Below the pieces are notes generated by a model. That model was not told the origin of the DNA and ran no database searches. It saw nothing but the letters and a program-made list of their open reading frames with translations. Both the position numbers and the translations under genes were made by a program. 56,061 nucleotides of DNA from an uncultured Bermanella sp. GTDB lineage: Bacteria; Pseudomonadota; Gammaproteobacteria; Pseudomonadales; Oceanobacteraceae. Of this stretch, positions 1 to 8,040 are shown one piece after another. Every line of letters starts with the position of its first letter. The first letter of the stretch is position 1. Where the stretch lies: positions 1 through 56,061 of the forward strand of contig CAJXRF010000032.1 of assembly GCA_913058575.1 (NCBI GenBank), read 5' to 3'.

Positions 1-106
1 CTTCGGTTTGTGGCTTTTTTCTATAAACTGGCTGACGATTTAAGAAATGCAATGGTTTAAAAAATGCATCAAGATCGTTTGCTGAATTAAGGGTATGCAT
101 GCGCAT
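1..106 (-). CDS. 5' fragment of an unidentified gene
   Basis: An open frame on the minus strand starts at ATG (104-106) and runs off the left edge of the window, giving 35 codons (begins MRMHTLNSANDLDAFF). An AGGAG Shine-Dalgarno lies about 9 bases upstream of the ATG, which makes a real start credible. The visible N-terminus is hydrophilic, with no signal peptide or membrane segment. I do not recognise the family from so short a piece. It is transcribed in the same direction as the 0.6-7.7 kb block but is separated from it by about 530 bases and a terminator-like hairpin, so it probably has its own promoter. Confidence 0.5.
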   Translation of the reverse strand, partial: MRMHTLNSANDLDAFFKPLHFLNRQPVYRKKPQTE

Positions 107-633
107 AATAATTGTCTCCTAAGATTGGCTATTGCCATACTCAAATAATATGTAAAAGCGGTTTTAGTTCGACATGTCTTACTGGCCTACCCCTTTAATA
201 GGCTCTGTAATTTTTATTTCAATGGTGAGAATTAAAATAAATTAATTTTTTAGCTATTTTAGCTAAACAATAACAAGTAAACCTCTTATTCCATATTGGC
301 ATTAAGAACTGATGAATTTATCAATCAGAAACCTTGATAAATCAAATCCTGCCCATATATAAAAGGTTAATACAGTGCTCATCCCTATTTTAAATCCTGG
401 GTTTTAAATAAGAACTTCAATAGCCTCTAAGGATTTTTCAGATACTTCAGTTTATTTGGCTCGTAAAAATTACCGGCGTTTTTTCATTTACATACCACAC
501 CCACTATTAATTACAGCGTATTATTTTTATCAGCCAGATATAAAAATGGGCCACTTTATTATAAGCGACCCACAAAAAAATAAGAAAATATGCATTTATC
601 TTTAAAGCATTTATCACCCAGCAACTCTAGGTG
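107..633. other. AT-rich intergenic region
   Basis: There is no supportable gene in this stretch of about 530 bases. It is AT-rich and contains the hairpin annotated at 541-578. It should hold the promoter for the leftward gene at the window edge. I could not single out a convincing -35/-10 pair by eye. Confidence 0.5.
541..578 (-). terminator. Possible rho-independent terminator of the leftward operon
   Basis: On the minus strand, an imperfect stem (GGG/CCC plus CTT/AAG with mismatches, about 548-571) is followed by a short U-rich run (ATTTTTATA). It lies about 60 bases past the last stop codon of the leftward block, where a terminator would be expected. The stem has several mismatches, so the call is tentative. 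Confidence 0.35.
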
Positions 634-1407
634 TTAACGGTAAAGACTAATAGCCGCCAGATTATTACCCTCGTATGGCACTAATTGGTAGATCCCCTCT
701 TCACCCACCGTTACAAAGTGACCATTCCCTAGATGAATGACATCCTCACATAAAACAAATGCAATCTGATTTAATTGCTCCACCAATAGTGGGTCGGTTA
801 CATCAAATTGAATAATGCCGTCCACTGGATCGCAAACTAATAAATTTTTCTCCCACAAAGCAAGGCCTTGCACATAACCAATATTAGGGTAGAAGCTCAG
901 TTCGGTAATATTTTTAGCATCATCTATTTCATAGACATACAAAGCGCCATTGCCTGATTGATTGCCTTGTGAATCCGTACGCTCCTGCGTCACAATGGAT
1001 GAGTAAGCATATTCACCGGCCTCATCGACGATCACAGGATCCTGACCGGTAATTTGGCGACGACTGTCATCAATAAACTGCAACCCCGTATTCTCATTAT
1101 ACAAATAAGTACGCACATCTCCGGGACTGCCTATATATAAAGCTTCACCGTCAGTGGTTAACGTTTCGGCATTACGACCTGCCGATACTTCATCGGTTAT
1201 TTGAGGGTTTGCTGGATCGCTAATATCCACTCGTACCAATTCATTCGCTGCTAAAGAATAGATAGCGCTATCCAGTTTAATTATCTTTGCTTTAGAACCC
1301 GATATCCCTTGGCTGGTACTGCTGCTGTCGCTTTCACCACAACCTGCTAAAACCACCAAGACAAAACTGGCTAGCCAACTACCAGCAGAATATGAAGCAT
1401 GTTTCAT
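634..1407 (-). CDS. LVIVD-type beta-propeller lipoprotein (downstream copy)
   Basis: This is a predicted lipoprotein with an N-terminal hydrophobic segment ending in the lipobox LAGC, then a Ser-rich linker. The body has repeated strands of the type 'VRVDISDPANPQIT' and 'IIQFDVTDPLLVEQ', typical of LVIVD-repeat propeller proteins. Function is unknown; the family is exported and likely sits in a membrane facing the periplasm or the outside. I chose the start at 1407 because GAGGAGAAAG lies a few bases upstream of that ATG. The longest frame (start 1428) would overrun this site. The gene begins inside the last 29 bases of the upstream LVIVD lipoprotein gene, so translation is probably coupled. 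It is the last gene of the leftward block. Confidence 0.7.
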   Translation of the reverse strand: MKHASYSAGSWLASFVLVVLAGCGESDSSSTSQGISGSKAKIIKLDSAIYSLAANELVRVDISDPANPQITDEVSAGRNAETLTTDGEALYIGSPGDVRTYLYNENTGLQFIDDSRRQITGQDPVIVDEAGEYAYSSIVTQERTDSQGNQSGNGALYVYEIDDAKNITELSFYPNIGYVQGLALWEKNLLVCDPVDGIIQFDVTDPLLVEQLNQIAFVLCEDVIHLGNGHFVTVGEEGIYQLVPYEGNNLAAISLYR

Positions 1408-1993
1408 TATCTTTCTCCTCAAGTTCATAGCCCACCACCACTTGGTCTTTCAATAAACTACCTTCAACACTCCACACCGCGCCTCTGGGAAGCTCGATAT
1501 AATCTTGGTAATTATATAAATCTTTTACTCGGCTAAGCTCTTTTTGCTGCGAGATTGAAAAAATAACCAAATCACTGTACTGATTGGTAACAAAAGAATC
1601 CCCTTCAATCACAACATCTTCTATACCTGGCAGGTTTATAAACGCAAGCCCCTTGGGAGACACTGGATTGCTGTTATCAATCACCTGTACGCCCTCGCCT
1701 TTTACGGTCGCGTAAAGAGTGGTATCTAATGCATAAAGGCGACTATAACCAGAGTCATGACTGGCATTACTTCGATTAGCATCAATATAAATTTCCGCTT
1801 GAAGGTCACTTCTAGACTTAGTAATGGGCGTGGCTTTGTCGTAGCCATCACCTACGCAACCACCAATAGCCACTAAGCATAGAGCTGTAATTAATTTGAG
1901 GGCGAGAGTTGACTTTGAAAATGCGACACTGCCATTTACACAGCTTGAGGAAAATACAGTTTTAAAAGAGAAAGCAGTTTTTATACTGTTCAT
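1379..1993 (-). CDS. LVIVD-type lipoprotein (upstream copy)
   Basis: About 204 residues with a long N-terminal leader ending in IGGC, read as a lipobox. It is followed by strands resembling LVIVD repeats ('GVQVIDNSNPVSPKG', 'DLVIFSISQQKELS'). It ends in a short Cys-containing tail (TCFIFCW). Function is unknown, and membrane-anchored export is inferred. The leader before the hydrophobic core is unusually long (about 30 residues), so the true start could be a later codon. Its 3' end overlaps the next lipoprotein gene by 29 bases in another frame. The two proteins belong to the same general family but are not close copies. Confidence 0.65.
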   Translation of the reverse strand: MNSIKTAFSFKTVFSSSCVNGSVAFSKSTLALKLITALCLVAIGGCVGDGYDKATPITKSRSDLQAEIYIDANRSNASHDSGYSRLYALDTTLYATVKGEGVQVIDNSNPVSPKGLAFINLPGIEDVVIEGDSFVTNQYSDLVIFSISQQKELSRVKDLYNYQDYIELPRGAVWSVEGSLLKDQVVVGYELEEKDNETCFIFCW

Positions 1994-2036
1994 ACACTTC
2001 CTTGTTTAGGTGAATTAGTAATAAAGTAACGGAGCA

Positions 2037-2375
2037 TTAACGGGCTTTACGGGAGCTCCAAAGCGCCTGAATGGTTAATATGAATGCTCCCAAAAATAAC
2101 GCCCCCATTAACGGCACCACACCTAACATAGCGGCCTTTGGCCCATTCGTTAGCAATTCACCAGCACTTATAATAAATGCCGGAGCCAGTGCGGTATTGC
2201 CATCCATAGTATGGAACGCAGGGGTAAATAATATCACCGCCGACACCATACGAATGAAGTTCACTACGTCTTTATTGCTCCAGTACTTTGTAAATTTTAC
2301 TGCCACGTAGTACATACCCAGTGCGGCCACTAAATAAAATATCCAGGCGTACTGATATGTTTCGTAATAAGCCAT
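2037..2375 (-). CDS. Small multi-pass inner-membrane protein, unknown function
   Basis: 112 residues with about three to four predicted membrane helices: residues 8-27, a helix near 40-55, a short one near 63-76, and a strong one at 84-105. The C-terminus is basic (WSSRKAR), which suggests a cytoplasmic tail. I do not recognise a named family. It sits 42 bases after the preceding lipoprotein start and 51 bases before the ycgN stop, in the same direction, so it is likely part of the recR-rnd-ycgL-ycgN transcription unit. No catalytic motif is visible. Confidence 0.7.
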   Translation of the reverse strand: MAYYETYQYAWIFYLVAALGMYYVAVKFTKYWSNKDVVNFIRMVSAVILFTPAFHTMDGNTALAPAFIISAGELLTNGPKAAMLGVVPLMGALFLGAFILTIQALWSSRKAR

Positions 2376-2426
2376 TTAGTTTCTCACCTTTAAATCAATT
2401 GCGTATTAATAGCCAAAAAGTCAGGC

Positions 2427-2873
2427 CTATTCCATCCAGATGATATGGTCTTCCCATTGATCTTCAGGGATTTTATCGTCTGGAATGCCCTTTTTGCGCA
2501 TTGATTGGTTACGCTTATGTATAGTGTTTTTATCACCACTTCTAAGGTGATGCCATTTAGGCAAAGGCTTACCTTCGCTAATTAAGCGGTACGAGCAACT
2601 GGATGGTAGCCAATGAAAATCTTTTACATCTTCAGGTTTTAACCACACACAATTGGGGACCAATTCTTGGCGGCGCTTATATTCCGTGCAGTTACAGGTA
2701 TCACGGTCTAAATAGCGGCACACTATTTCAGTGTAATGTACTTCACCTGTGTCTTCGTCTTCCAGCTTATGCAGACAGCATTTAGCGCAGCCATCACACA
2801 AGCTTTCCCATTGCTCTTTATTCATATCCGCAAGAGGAATGGCTTCCCAAAACGGTTTATCTTTACTGTTCAT
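2427..2873 (-). CDS. ycgN: YcgN family cysteine-cluster protein (UPF0260)
   Basis: 148 residues, the usual length for UPF0260/YcgN. It has the conserved cysteine pattern: CDGCAKCC near residues 27-34, then a CRYLDRDTCNC stretch near 52-62, with a further Cys near 75. Members are probable metal- or Fe-S-binding proteins of unknown biochemical role. The start at 2873 begins MNSKDKPFWE, which matches the family start. In many gammaproteobacteria ycgN lies near ycgL and rnd, as here. The cysteine clusters make the family call secure, while the function remains unproven. Confidence 0.9.
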   Translation of the reverse strand: MNSKDKPFWEAIPLADMNKEQWESLCDGCAKCCLHKLEDEDTGEVHYTEIVCRYLDRDTCNCTEYKRRQELVPNCVWLKPEDVKDFHWLPSSCSYRLISEGKPLPKWHHLRSGDKNTIHKRNQSMRKKGIPDDKIPEDQWEDHIIWME

Positions 2874-2933
2874 TTACATTCACTACACTTTCGCTTTAAT
2901 TACTGTGCCTTAGATTTTTACACATCACGAGTG

Positions 2934-3230
2934 CTAAACAATGTCGGTATATCTAGCGGAAGTATCTTTATGCAAATCCAACATGTAATCATCTCTTACA
3001 GGTGGAAGCTGCAAGTAGTAACCTTTAATTTTTATTTCTTCCATGACTTTTTTAGCATCGGCGCGCCCTAGCTTCCGGTCTTCTGAAATAGGTAATCCCA
3101 TCACTTCTTGTGGCGTGCCAAAAATAGCCAATAAATCCTCAGGCACACGTTTTAAGGCTTCTAGTCGATTTGTGTATAAATACATTTCTTCTTTTTTAGG
3201 ACTGCGCCACACGGTTAATAACTGCTTCAT
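2934..3230 (-). CDS. ycgL: YcgL domain protein
   Basis: 98 residues with the YcgL signature: a start of the form 'VWRSPKKEEMYLYT', then RVPEDLLAIFG and the strongly conserved GYYLQLPP near residue 73. Function is not established for the family. I chose the ATG at 3230 because AGGTGAATATT precedes it. The longer frame starts at a GTG that lies inside this ribosome binding site. The gene lies between rnd and ycgN on the same strand with short gaps, consistent with one operon. Confidence 0.9.
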   Translation of the reverse strand: MKQLLTVWRSPKKEEMYLYTNRLEALKRVPEDLLAIFGTPQEVMGLPISEDRKLGRADAKKVMEEIKIKGYYLQLPPVRDDYMLDLHKDTSARYTDIV

Positions 3231-3268
3231 AATATTCACCTGTTTTTAAATTTCGTTTAGCCAGCAGC

Positions 3269-4393
3269 TTACTTAGACAGTTTATTAAGTAACTGCACTA
3301 ACGGTTGAGCCACTATGGTGTCACGCCAGCCCTGCCAACTATCTGGAACCTTCATGCTTTGCCCAGCATAAGCTTGGCGTAACAGCTTTTCCATGGGCTT
3401 TTTACGAGCCAGCAATTCCGGCGGTACATCTAATTCTTCAGCGCGTTTATTAATGAGCGCACGCATTTTTTTAAACCAATCTCCTGCCGCTTGCGACAAG
3501 GGCCTGTCCATCATTGCAGGCCACTGAGATTTATCCATATCTTTACAAGACTGGATAATATTAATCATGGTTTGGCCCTCTTTTTTAAGCGTAGCAGGGC
3601 GCAATCCTTTAATATGACTAAGCTGTGACATGGATTGCGGTAAACGCAAAGCAATGTCCATTAATAGGTCATCTTTAACAATATGACCACGTGGTTTATT
3701 CACGGCTTTACAATGTTGCTCACGCCACTTAACTAACTGTGCTAACACATTCAGCTGATGGCCTTTAAGGCTCCATGCTTTTTTAACGCGTTGGTATGAG
3801 TAACCTGTCTGCTGTGCTTCTAGCCAGTCGTCCAACATGCTGGTGCAATCTTCTTCAAACCATGTGAGACGATTCAACTGTGTTAATTTTTCAGTTAATA
3901 AATCGGTTATGACCAATAAGTGATTAACGTCTTCAGCGGCATAATGTAACTGGCTATCGCTCAGCGGGCGCTTAATCCAATCGCTGCGGGTTTCCCCTTT
4001 ATCGACATCTATGTCTAATAGGTTTTTCACTAATTTCTGATAGCCCATTATGCCGCCAAGGCTCGCCATGGAGGCGGCCAATTGAGTATCAAATATAGGG
4101 CGCGGTACCACACCCAGATTATGAAAAAACACATCAAAATCTTCGCTGGGACTGTGTAATATTTTTAACACACTTGAAGCACTAAACACCTCAATTAACG
4201 GCTGCCACTGATCAATGCAAAGTGGATCAACCAGGTAAGTGTTCTCGCCGTCGTTAATTTGAATTAAGGCTAAGATAGGATAAAAGGTATCCACGCGCAT
4301 GAATTCGCTATCAAGGGCGATGCGCTCAAGGGTTAACCAATGTTTGGCAATTTCAGCCAATGCATCATTGCTTTTTACGTAAATCGCAGACAT
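3269..4393 (-). CDS. rnd: Ribonuclease D
   Basis: 374 residues, matching E. coli RNase D (about 375). It is a 3'-5' exoribonuclease acting in tRNA 3' processing. DEDD catalytic motifs are visible: LDSEF near residues 28-32, HSPSEDFDVF near 100-109, and YAAEDVNHL near 151-159. The second half contains HRDC-type helices beginning around residue 210 (LVKWREQHCKAVNKPRG). The start lies 17 bases after the recR stop, so the two genes are probably co-transcribed. No truncation or odd residue is visible. Confidence 0.95.
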   Translation of the reverse strand: MSAIYVKSNDALAEIAKHWLTLERIALDSEFMRVDTFYPILALIQINDGENTYLVDPLCIDQWQPLIEVFSASSVLKILHSPSEDFDVFFHNLGVVPRPIFDTQLAASMASLGGIMGYQKLVKNLLDIDVDKGETRSDWIKRPLSDSQLHYAAEDVNHLLVITDLLTEKLTQLNRLTWFEEDCTSMLDDWLEAQQTGYSYQRVKKAWSLKGHQLNVLAQLVKWREQHCKAVNKPRGHIVKDDLLMDIALRLPQSMSQLSHIKGLRPATLKKEGQTMINIIQSCKDMDKSQWPAMMDRPLSQAAGDWFKKMRALINKRAEELDVPPELLARKKPMEKLLRQAYAGQSMKVPDSWQGWRDTIVAQPLVQLLNKLSK

Positions 4394-4410
4394 ATATTAT
4401 TCAATACCCA

Positions 4411-5010
4411 TTAAGAAATGCTAATACGCCCGGCCAGCGCGTGGGCCAACGTGCCGCCATCAACATATTCAAGTTCACTGCCTAACGGCACACCATGGGC
4501 AATACGACTCACAGTGACTTGTTGGTTTAACAACATTTGTTGTATAAATTGCGCTGTGGCTTCCCCTTCAACCGTGGGGTTAGTGGCCAATATGACTTCT
4601 TTCACGCCTCGCTCGACCACCAGCTTTTTTAGTTTATCTAAGCCTAATGCATCTGGACCAATACCTTCGATGGGAGACAGGCGCCCAAACAAAACAAAGT
4701 AACGCCCTCTAAAGCCAGTTTGCTCTATAGCCAACACTTCTGAAGGGGTTTCCACCACACACAATTGGTTGTCATCGCGCTTGGCATCATCACACACGGG
4801 GCACAAATCATTTTCCGTGAGATTGCGACAACTTTTGCAGTGGCCAACTTTTTCAAGGGCTTCACTTAAATGGCCTACCAACATAGCGGCCCCTGCTTTG
4901 TCTTTTTCTAATAGATACAAAGCCAAACGCTGAGCCGATTTTTGGCCCACACCCGGTAAAATGGTTAATGAATCAACCAGACTATTAATTAATGGACTAA
5001 GCGATGCCAT
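4411..5010 (-). CDS. recR: Recombination mediator protein RecR
   Basis: RecR works with RecF/RecO to load RecA at gaps. It has a helix-hairpin-helix ([13 protein letters not shown]), a four-cysteine zinc finger ([16 protein letters not shown]) and a Toprim domain ([12 protein letters not shown], then [12 protein letters not shown]). From the ATG at 5010 the protein is 199 residues, the normal family length. AAAGG stands upstream of that start. A longer frame from GTG at 5094 would read through a terminator hairpin and is rejected. The strong intrinsic terminator immediately upstream of the ribosome binding site is unusual for this operon. Confidence 0.95.
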   Translation of the reverse strand: MASLSPLINSLVDSLTILPGVGQKSAQRLALYLLEKDKAGAAMLVGHLSEALEKVGHCKSCRNLTENDLCPVCDDAKRDDNQLCVVETPSEVLAIEQTGFRGRYFVLFGRLSPIEGIGPDALGLDKLKKLVVERGVKEVILATNPTVEGEATAQFIQQMLLNQQVTVSRIAHGVPLGSELEYVDGGTLAHALAGRISIS

Positions 5011-5019
5011 TGATTCAAC

Positions 5020-5053
5020 CTTTAAAAAAATAAAAAGGCAGCGTAGGCTGCCT
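5020..5053 (-). terminator. Intrinsic terminator/attenuator just upstream of recR
   Basis: On the minus strand, the perfect 7-bp stem AGGCAGC/GCTGCCT (5036-5053, 4-base loop) is followed by a long T run interrupted by one A (TTTTTATTTTTTT). This is a canonical rho-independent terminator. It lies between ybaB and recR, and the T run abuts the recR Shine-Dalgarno (AAAGG). It should end most transcripts coming from dnaX-ybaB, leaving recR dependent on read-through or on regulated antitermination. Confidence 0.8.
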
Positions 5054-5178
5054 GGTCGTTCTTGAGGTGTATTCGTTTGCCCAAGCCGGGCCACACCTTT
5101 TTGAACTAGCTAATGAAGCTGCTAGGGATAAAAGGCCAGTCATTAGAAACTCACAGCCTACCCCTGCTACTCAACTCA

Positions 5179-5505
5179 TTAGAAAGGCATCTTCATGCCT
5201 GCTGGCAAGCCCATGCCTTGGGTCATAGAACCCATTTTATCTGAAGACGCGGCTTCAATTTTACGTACCGCGTCATTTACCGCAGCGGCCAATAGATCTT
5301 CAATAATCTCTTTATCTTCTTCCATTAGGCTGTCATCTAAAGAAACGCTTTTCACGTCGTGACGACCAGTCATAACAATTTTTACTAAGCCAGCACCCGA
5401 TTCACCGGTGGTTTCAGCATTAGCCAGCTCTTCTTGCATCTTCTGCATTTTTTCTTGCATTTTTTGCGCTTGCTTCATCAAGCCGCCCATGCCGCCTTTC
5501 ATCAT
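5179..5505 (-). CDS. ybaB: YbaB/EbfC nucleoid-associated protein
   Basis: A 108-residue DNA-binding protein of the YbaB/EbfC family, which acts as a dimer on the nucleoid. The hallmark N-terminal helix [20 protein letters not shown] is present, followed by the conserved [17 protein letters not shown] strand region and a Met/Gly-rich C-terminus. I chose the ATG at 5505, preceded by TTGAGGATATCC. The longer frame begins at a TTG inside this ribosome binding region. The gene is 68 bases downstream of dnaX, the standard arrangement, and shares its transcript up to the terminator before recR. Confidence 0.95.
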   Translation of the reverse strand: MMKGGMGGLMKQAQKMQEKMQKMQEELANAETTGESGAGLVKIVMTGRHDVKSVSLDDSLMEEDKEIIEDLLAAAVNDAVRKIEAASSDKMGSMTQGMGLPAGMKMPF

Positions 5506-5573
5506 TTTGGATATCCTCAACTTAACTGTTTAATTTGGCTATTTTACTTATAAATGGACATAAATGCCCGCTT

Positions 5574-7694
5574 TTAAGCATCTATAGGCGTAATGCTGTC
5601 CATTATAACCTGTGCAGCAAACGCTTGTCGCAGGGCTTGAACATTTGAATCGTTTTCAATGCTGTTTATGGCTTGTTGCTGGCGCTCTGCCACTAGGCGC
5701 TGTATGCGCTGGGCTGGCGTTTCATATTGCCAAGGCCCTTCTACTACCTGAATTTTATAGCTAGTAGATAGAGTTTGATTGAGTATTTGGTTGAATTTCT
5801 GCTGATGATTATCACCAAATAATCGCATGTGGCCTGCATCCGAGTGAAATAACAGGCTCTCGCCCTGTATTTGCATCAAGCATGTATTGGCCACCAAGTT
5901 GCGCAGCATGCCTTCTACTGGCAATGCAGTGAATATCAACGGCCAGCTAGTGGGGCTAAGGGGCATCTGTAGAAGCTCAGCTTTTTCTTTTACTTTTTCT
6001 TGGACGGAGGCACTGACAGCCTCCTCTGCCTTGGTAGTCTCTTTCACAGGGACTTCATTTGAAGCGGGCTGCATCAAGGGCTTAGGCATTGATGGCGCGG
6101 CTTGAGCCTTAACGGAGACTGAACCCGCGGCGTCTTTCGGCGCTTCTTCCACTCTAGATTGCATGGCCTGTGCACTACTGCCCGCGTCTATGTATTCCAC
6201 TTCGCCCATAGGTTCAGGGTTCCAAGGCGGCTCAAGCGCCTGGACAGCCGGGGCTGGTTTTGCCTTGGCCTCCTGAACACGAGCCTGCATGGCTTCTATT
6301 GGGCTAGGAGACGCCGCAGTCTCTTCCCTTACAATCTGTGTCGTTGCCGGCGCTCCTATACTTTGAGGTGCAGGCATGGCCTCTGAAACAGGCAAAGTGT
6401 TCGTAACGCTATGAGGCACCTCATGAGCCATAGGTGTTTTTAAATTTGATACAGGCGCGCCAGCTGTTACAGGTGCCTGTAATGGAGCATCGGCCTCATT
6501 GGCAGCCTGAACCGCCCCACCTTGCTGGGGCTGACGCTGGGTAAGCGTCAGATCAGACTTTTTTGCTGGGGCTACCCCTGTGGCAGGCGGTACTTGATCG
6601 GCAGCACTGCCTACCGGGGCAAAGTTAAGCATGCGCAATAAGGTCATTTCCATGCCTGCTCTTGGGTCTGGGGCTAGGGGCAAATCGCGCTTGCCAGTTA
6701 AGGCCACCTGGTAAAACAACTGCACCATGGCAGGGCTCATGGCGTTAGCCAAGACCATAACTTGCTCTTTGTCACCTTGACTGTTATCAACCGCGTCGGG
6801 CACCGCTTGAGCGATGGCAATTCGATGAATTAAGCCCAATAAATCGGCCAGCAAATTATTGAAATCCACTGCGTGCTCAGCCATTTGTGAGATTAACGAC
6901 ATGGTTTGCACAGCATTGGCTTCGGCCAAAGCAGTGGCTAACTGAAAAACTCGTCCACGATCCACTGTGCCCAGCATGCTGGCCACATCTTGTTCGTTAA
7001 TTTGACCGTTACCAAAGCTGATAGATTGGTCGGTAAGACTTAAGGCGTCTCTCATACTGCCTTCTGCAGCCTTACCCAAAAGCCATAAGCCAGGCTCTTC
7101 AAAGGTAATTTTCTCATGACCTAGTATGGTCTTTAAATACCCCACAATGCGCTCTGGCGTCATATTTTTAAGGCTAAACTGCAAGCATCGCGACAAGACT
7201 GTGGCCGGCAATTTTTGTGGATCTGTGGTGGCCAATAGAAATTTAACGTGTGGCGGTGGCTCTTCTAGGGTTTTTAATAACGCGTTAAAGCTGGAATTAG
7301 ACAGCATGTGCACCTCATCTATGAGGTAGACCTTGAAGCGCCCGCGAGTAGGGGCGTATTGCACGTTGTCTAGAATTTCGCGGGTGTCTTCCACCTTAGT
7401 ACGAGATGCGGCATCCACTTCAATCAGATCAACAAATCGCCCTTCACTGATTTCGGTACAGCTATTACAAGTGCCGCACGGCTCTGAGCTAATACCCTGT
7501 TCGCAATTAAGGCATTTAGCGAGAATTCGAGCAATGGTGGTTTTCCCCACCCCTCGAGTCCCAGTAAACAAATAAGCATGGTGTAAACGCTGGTTATCAA
7601 GGGCGTTGATAAGCGCACGCATCACGTGTTCTTGCCCTACCATGTCCTTAAAGAATTGCGGTCGCCATTTCCTAGCAAGTACCTGATAACTCAT
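5574..7694 (-). CDS. dnaX: DNA polymerase III subunit tau/gamma
   Basis: The full-length tau product is 706 residues. It is the clamp-loader ATPase, which also tethers polymerase cores and DnaB. Walker A GTRGVGKTT is at about residues 45-53. Four zinc-binding cysteines lie in the CLNCEQG...CGTCNSC segment. Walker B is LIDEVHML, and the clamp-loader LLKTLEEPPPHVKFLLATTDP segment follows. After about residue 370 comes a long Ala/Pro/Gln-rich linker, then a C-terminal domain V-like region ending near 'VQALRQAFAAQ'. The start at 7694 is preceded by AAGGTGAATC. A frameshift cassette at codons 377-379 should also produce a 380-residue gamma form. Confidence 0.96.
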   Translation of the reverse strand: MSYQVLARKWRPQFFKDMVGQEHVMRALINALDNQRLHHAYLFTGTRGVGKTTIARILAKCLNCEQGISSEPCGTCNSCTEISEGRFVDLIEVDAASRTKVEDTREILDNVQYAPTRGRFKVYLIDEVHMLSNSSFNALLKTLEEPPPHVKFLLATTDPQKLPATVLSRCLQFSLKNMTPERIVGYLKTILGHEKITFEEPGLWLLGKAAEGSMRDALSLTDQSISFGNGQINEQDVASMLGTVDRGRVFQLATALAEANAVQTMSLISQMAEHAVDFNNLLADLLGLIHRIAIAQAVPDAVDNSQGDKEQVMVLANAMSPAMVQLFYQVALTGKRDLPLAPDPRAGMEMTLLRMLNFAPVGSAADQVPPATGVAPAKKSDLTLTQRQPQQGGAVQAANEADAPLQAPVTAGAPVSNLKTPMAHEVPHSVTNTLPVSEAMPAPQSIGAPATTQIVREETAASPSPIEAMQARVQEAKAKPAPAVQALEPPWNPEPMGEVEYIDAGSSAQAMQSRVEEAPKDAAGSVSVKAQAAPSMPKPLMQPASNEVPVKETTKAEEAVSASVQEKVKEKAELLQMPLSPTSWPLIFTALPVEGMLRNLVANTCLMQIQGESLLFHSDAGHMRLFGDNHQQKFNQILNQTLSTSYKIQVVEGPWQYETPAQRIQRLVAERQQQAINSIENDSNVQALRQAFAAQVIMDSITPIDA
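6531..6579 (-). promoter_or_regulatory. dnaX: Programmed -1 ribosomal frameshift cassette in dnaX
   Basis: Reading the minus strand, three elements are in order. A Shine-Dalgarno-like AGGGG (6579-6575) is followed, 10 bases later, by the in-frame heptamer A AAA AAG (6564-6558; codons GCA AAA AAG). About 6 bases further is a hairpin with the perfect 8-bp stem CTGACGCT/AGCGTCAG and a 5-base loop (6551-6531). In the -1 frame, one Val codon (GTC) is followed at once by TGA (6555-6553). This matches the known E. coli dnaX design and predicts a gamma protein of 380 residues ending after the ATPase and collar domains. Confidence 0.85.
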
Positions 7695-8040
7695 GATTCA
7701 CCTTGAAAAATTATAACCGCGCATGACGCCCAACTGCATAGCCAGTCCTGATTTAATGCGTTAAAAACACTCAGGATACAGCCGTAAAATAATGGAAAGA
7801 GATGATATAGCACCGTCTGAAAAGATGCTAGCTGGGAAGCCGTTTAGCCCATGATTCAGGGCTTTAGAGAGCATTTATTATACGAAAGATAAGCTCACTA
7901 TTCTCTACCTGACCCAGCCATGGGAACCGCACCTTCCTTACACTTCTTAATTTATATTTACCTATCTTTGTCAACTTTAAGAATGCTGGTGCGTTTTTAT
8001 AAATACCGCGACACAATCGCAATCCAGAACAGAGGTAGGC
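7695..8040. other. Divergent intergenic region, dnaX / peroxidase gene
   Basis: About 346 bases with no supportable gene. It must hold divergent promoters for dnaX (leftward) and the cytochrome c peroxidase gene (rightward). AGAGGTAGGC just before 8041 is the ribosome binding site of the latter. I see AT-rich blocks but no strong -35/-10 pair with good spacing. Confidence 0.45.

Noticed and set aside
1379-1407. Frameshift error joining the two LVIVD-type lipoproteins
   Set aside because: Each gene has its own signal and lipobox and the second has its own strong SD, so two separate genes fit better than one broken gene.
2071-2310. Plus-strand frame opposite the small membrane protein
   Set aside because: It has no SD and no motif, and is antisense to a frame with clear hydrophobic periodicity and operon placement.
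5011-5094. Upstream extension of recR from GTG at 5094
   Set aside because: It would translate the terminator hairpin and add 28 residues not found in RecR. The ATG at 5010 has an SD and gives the standard length.
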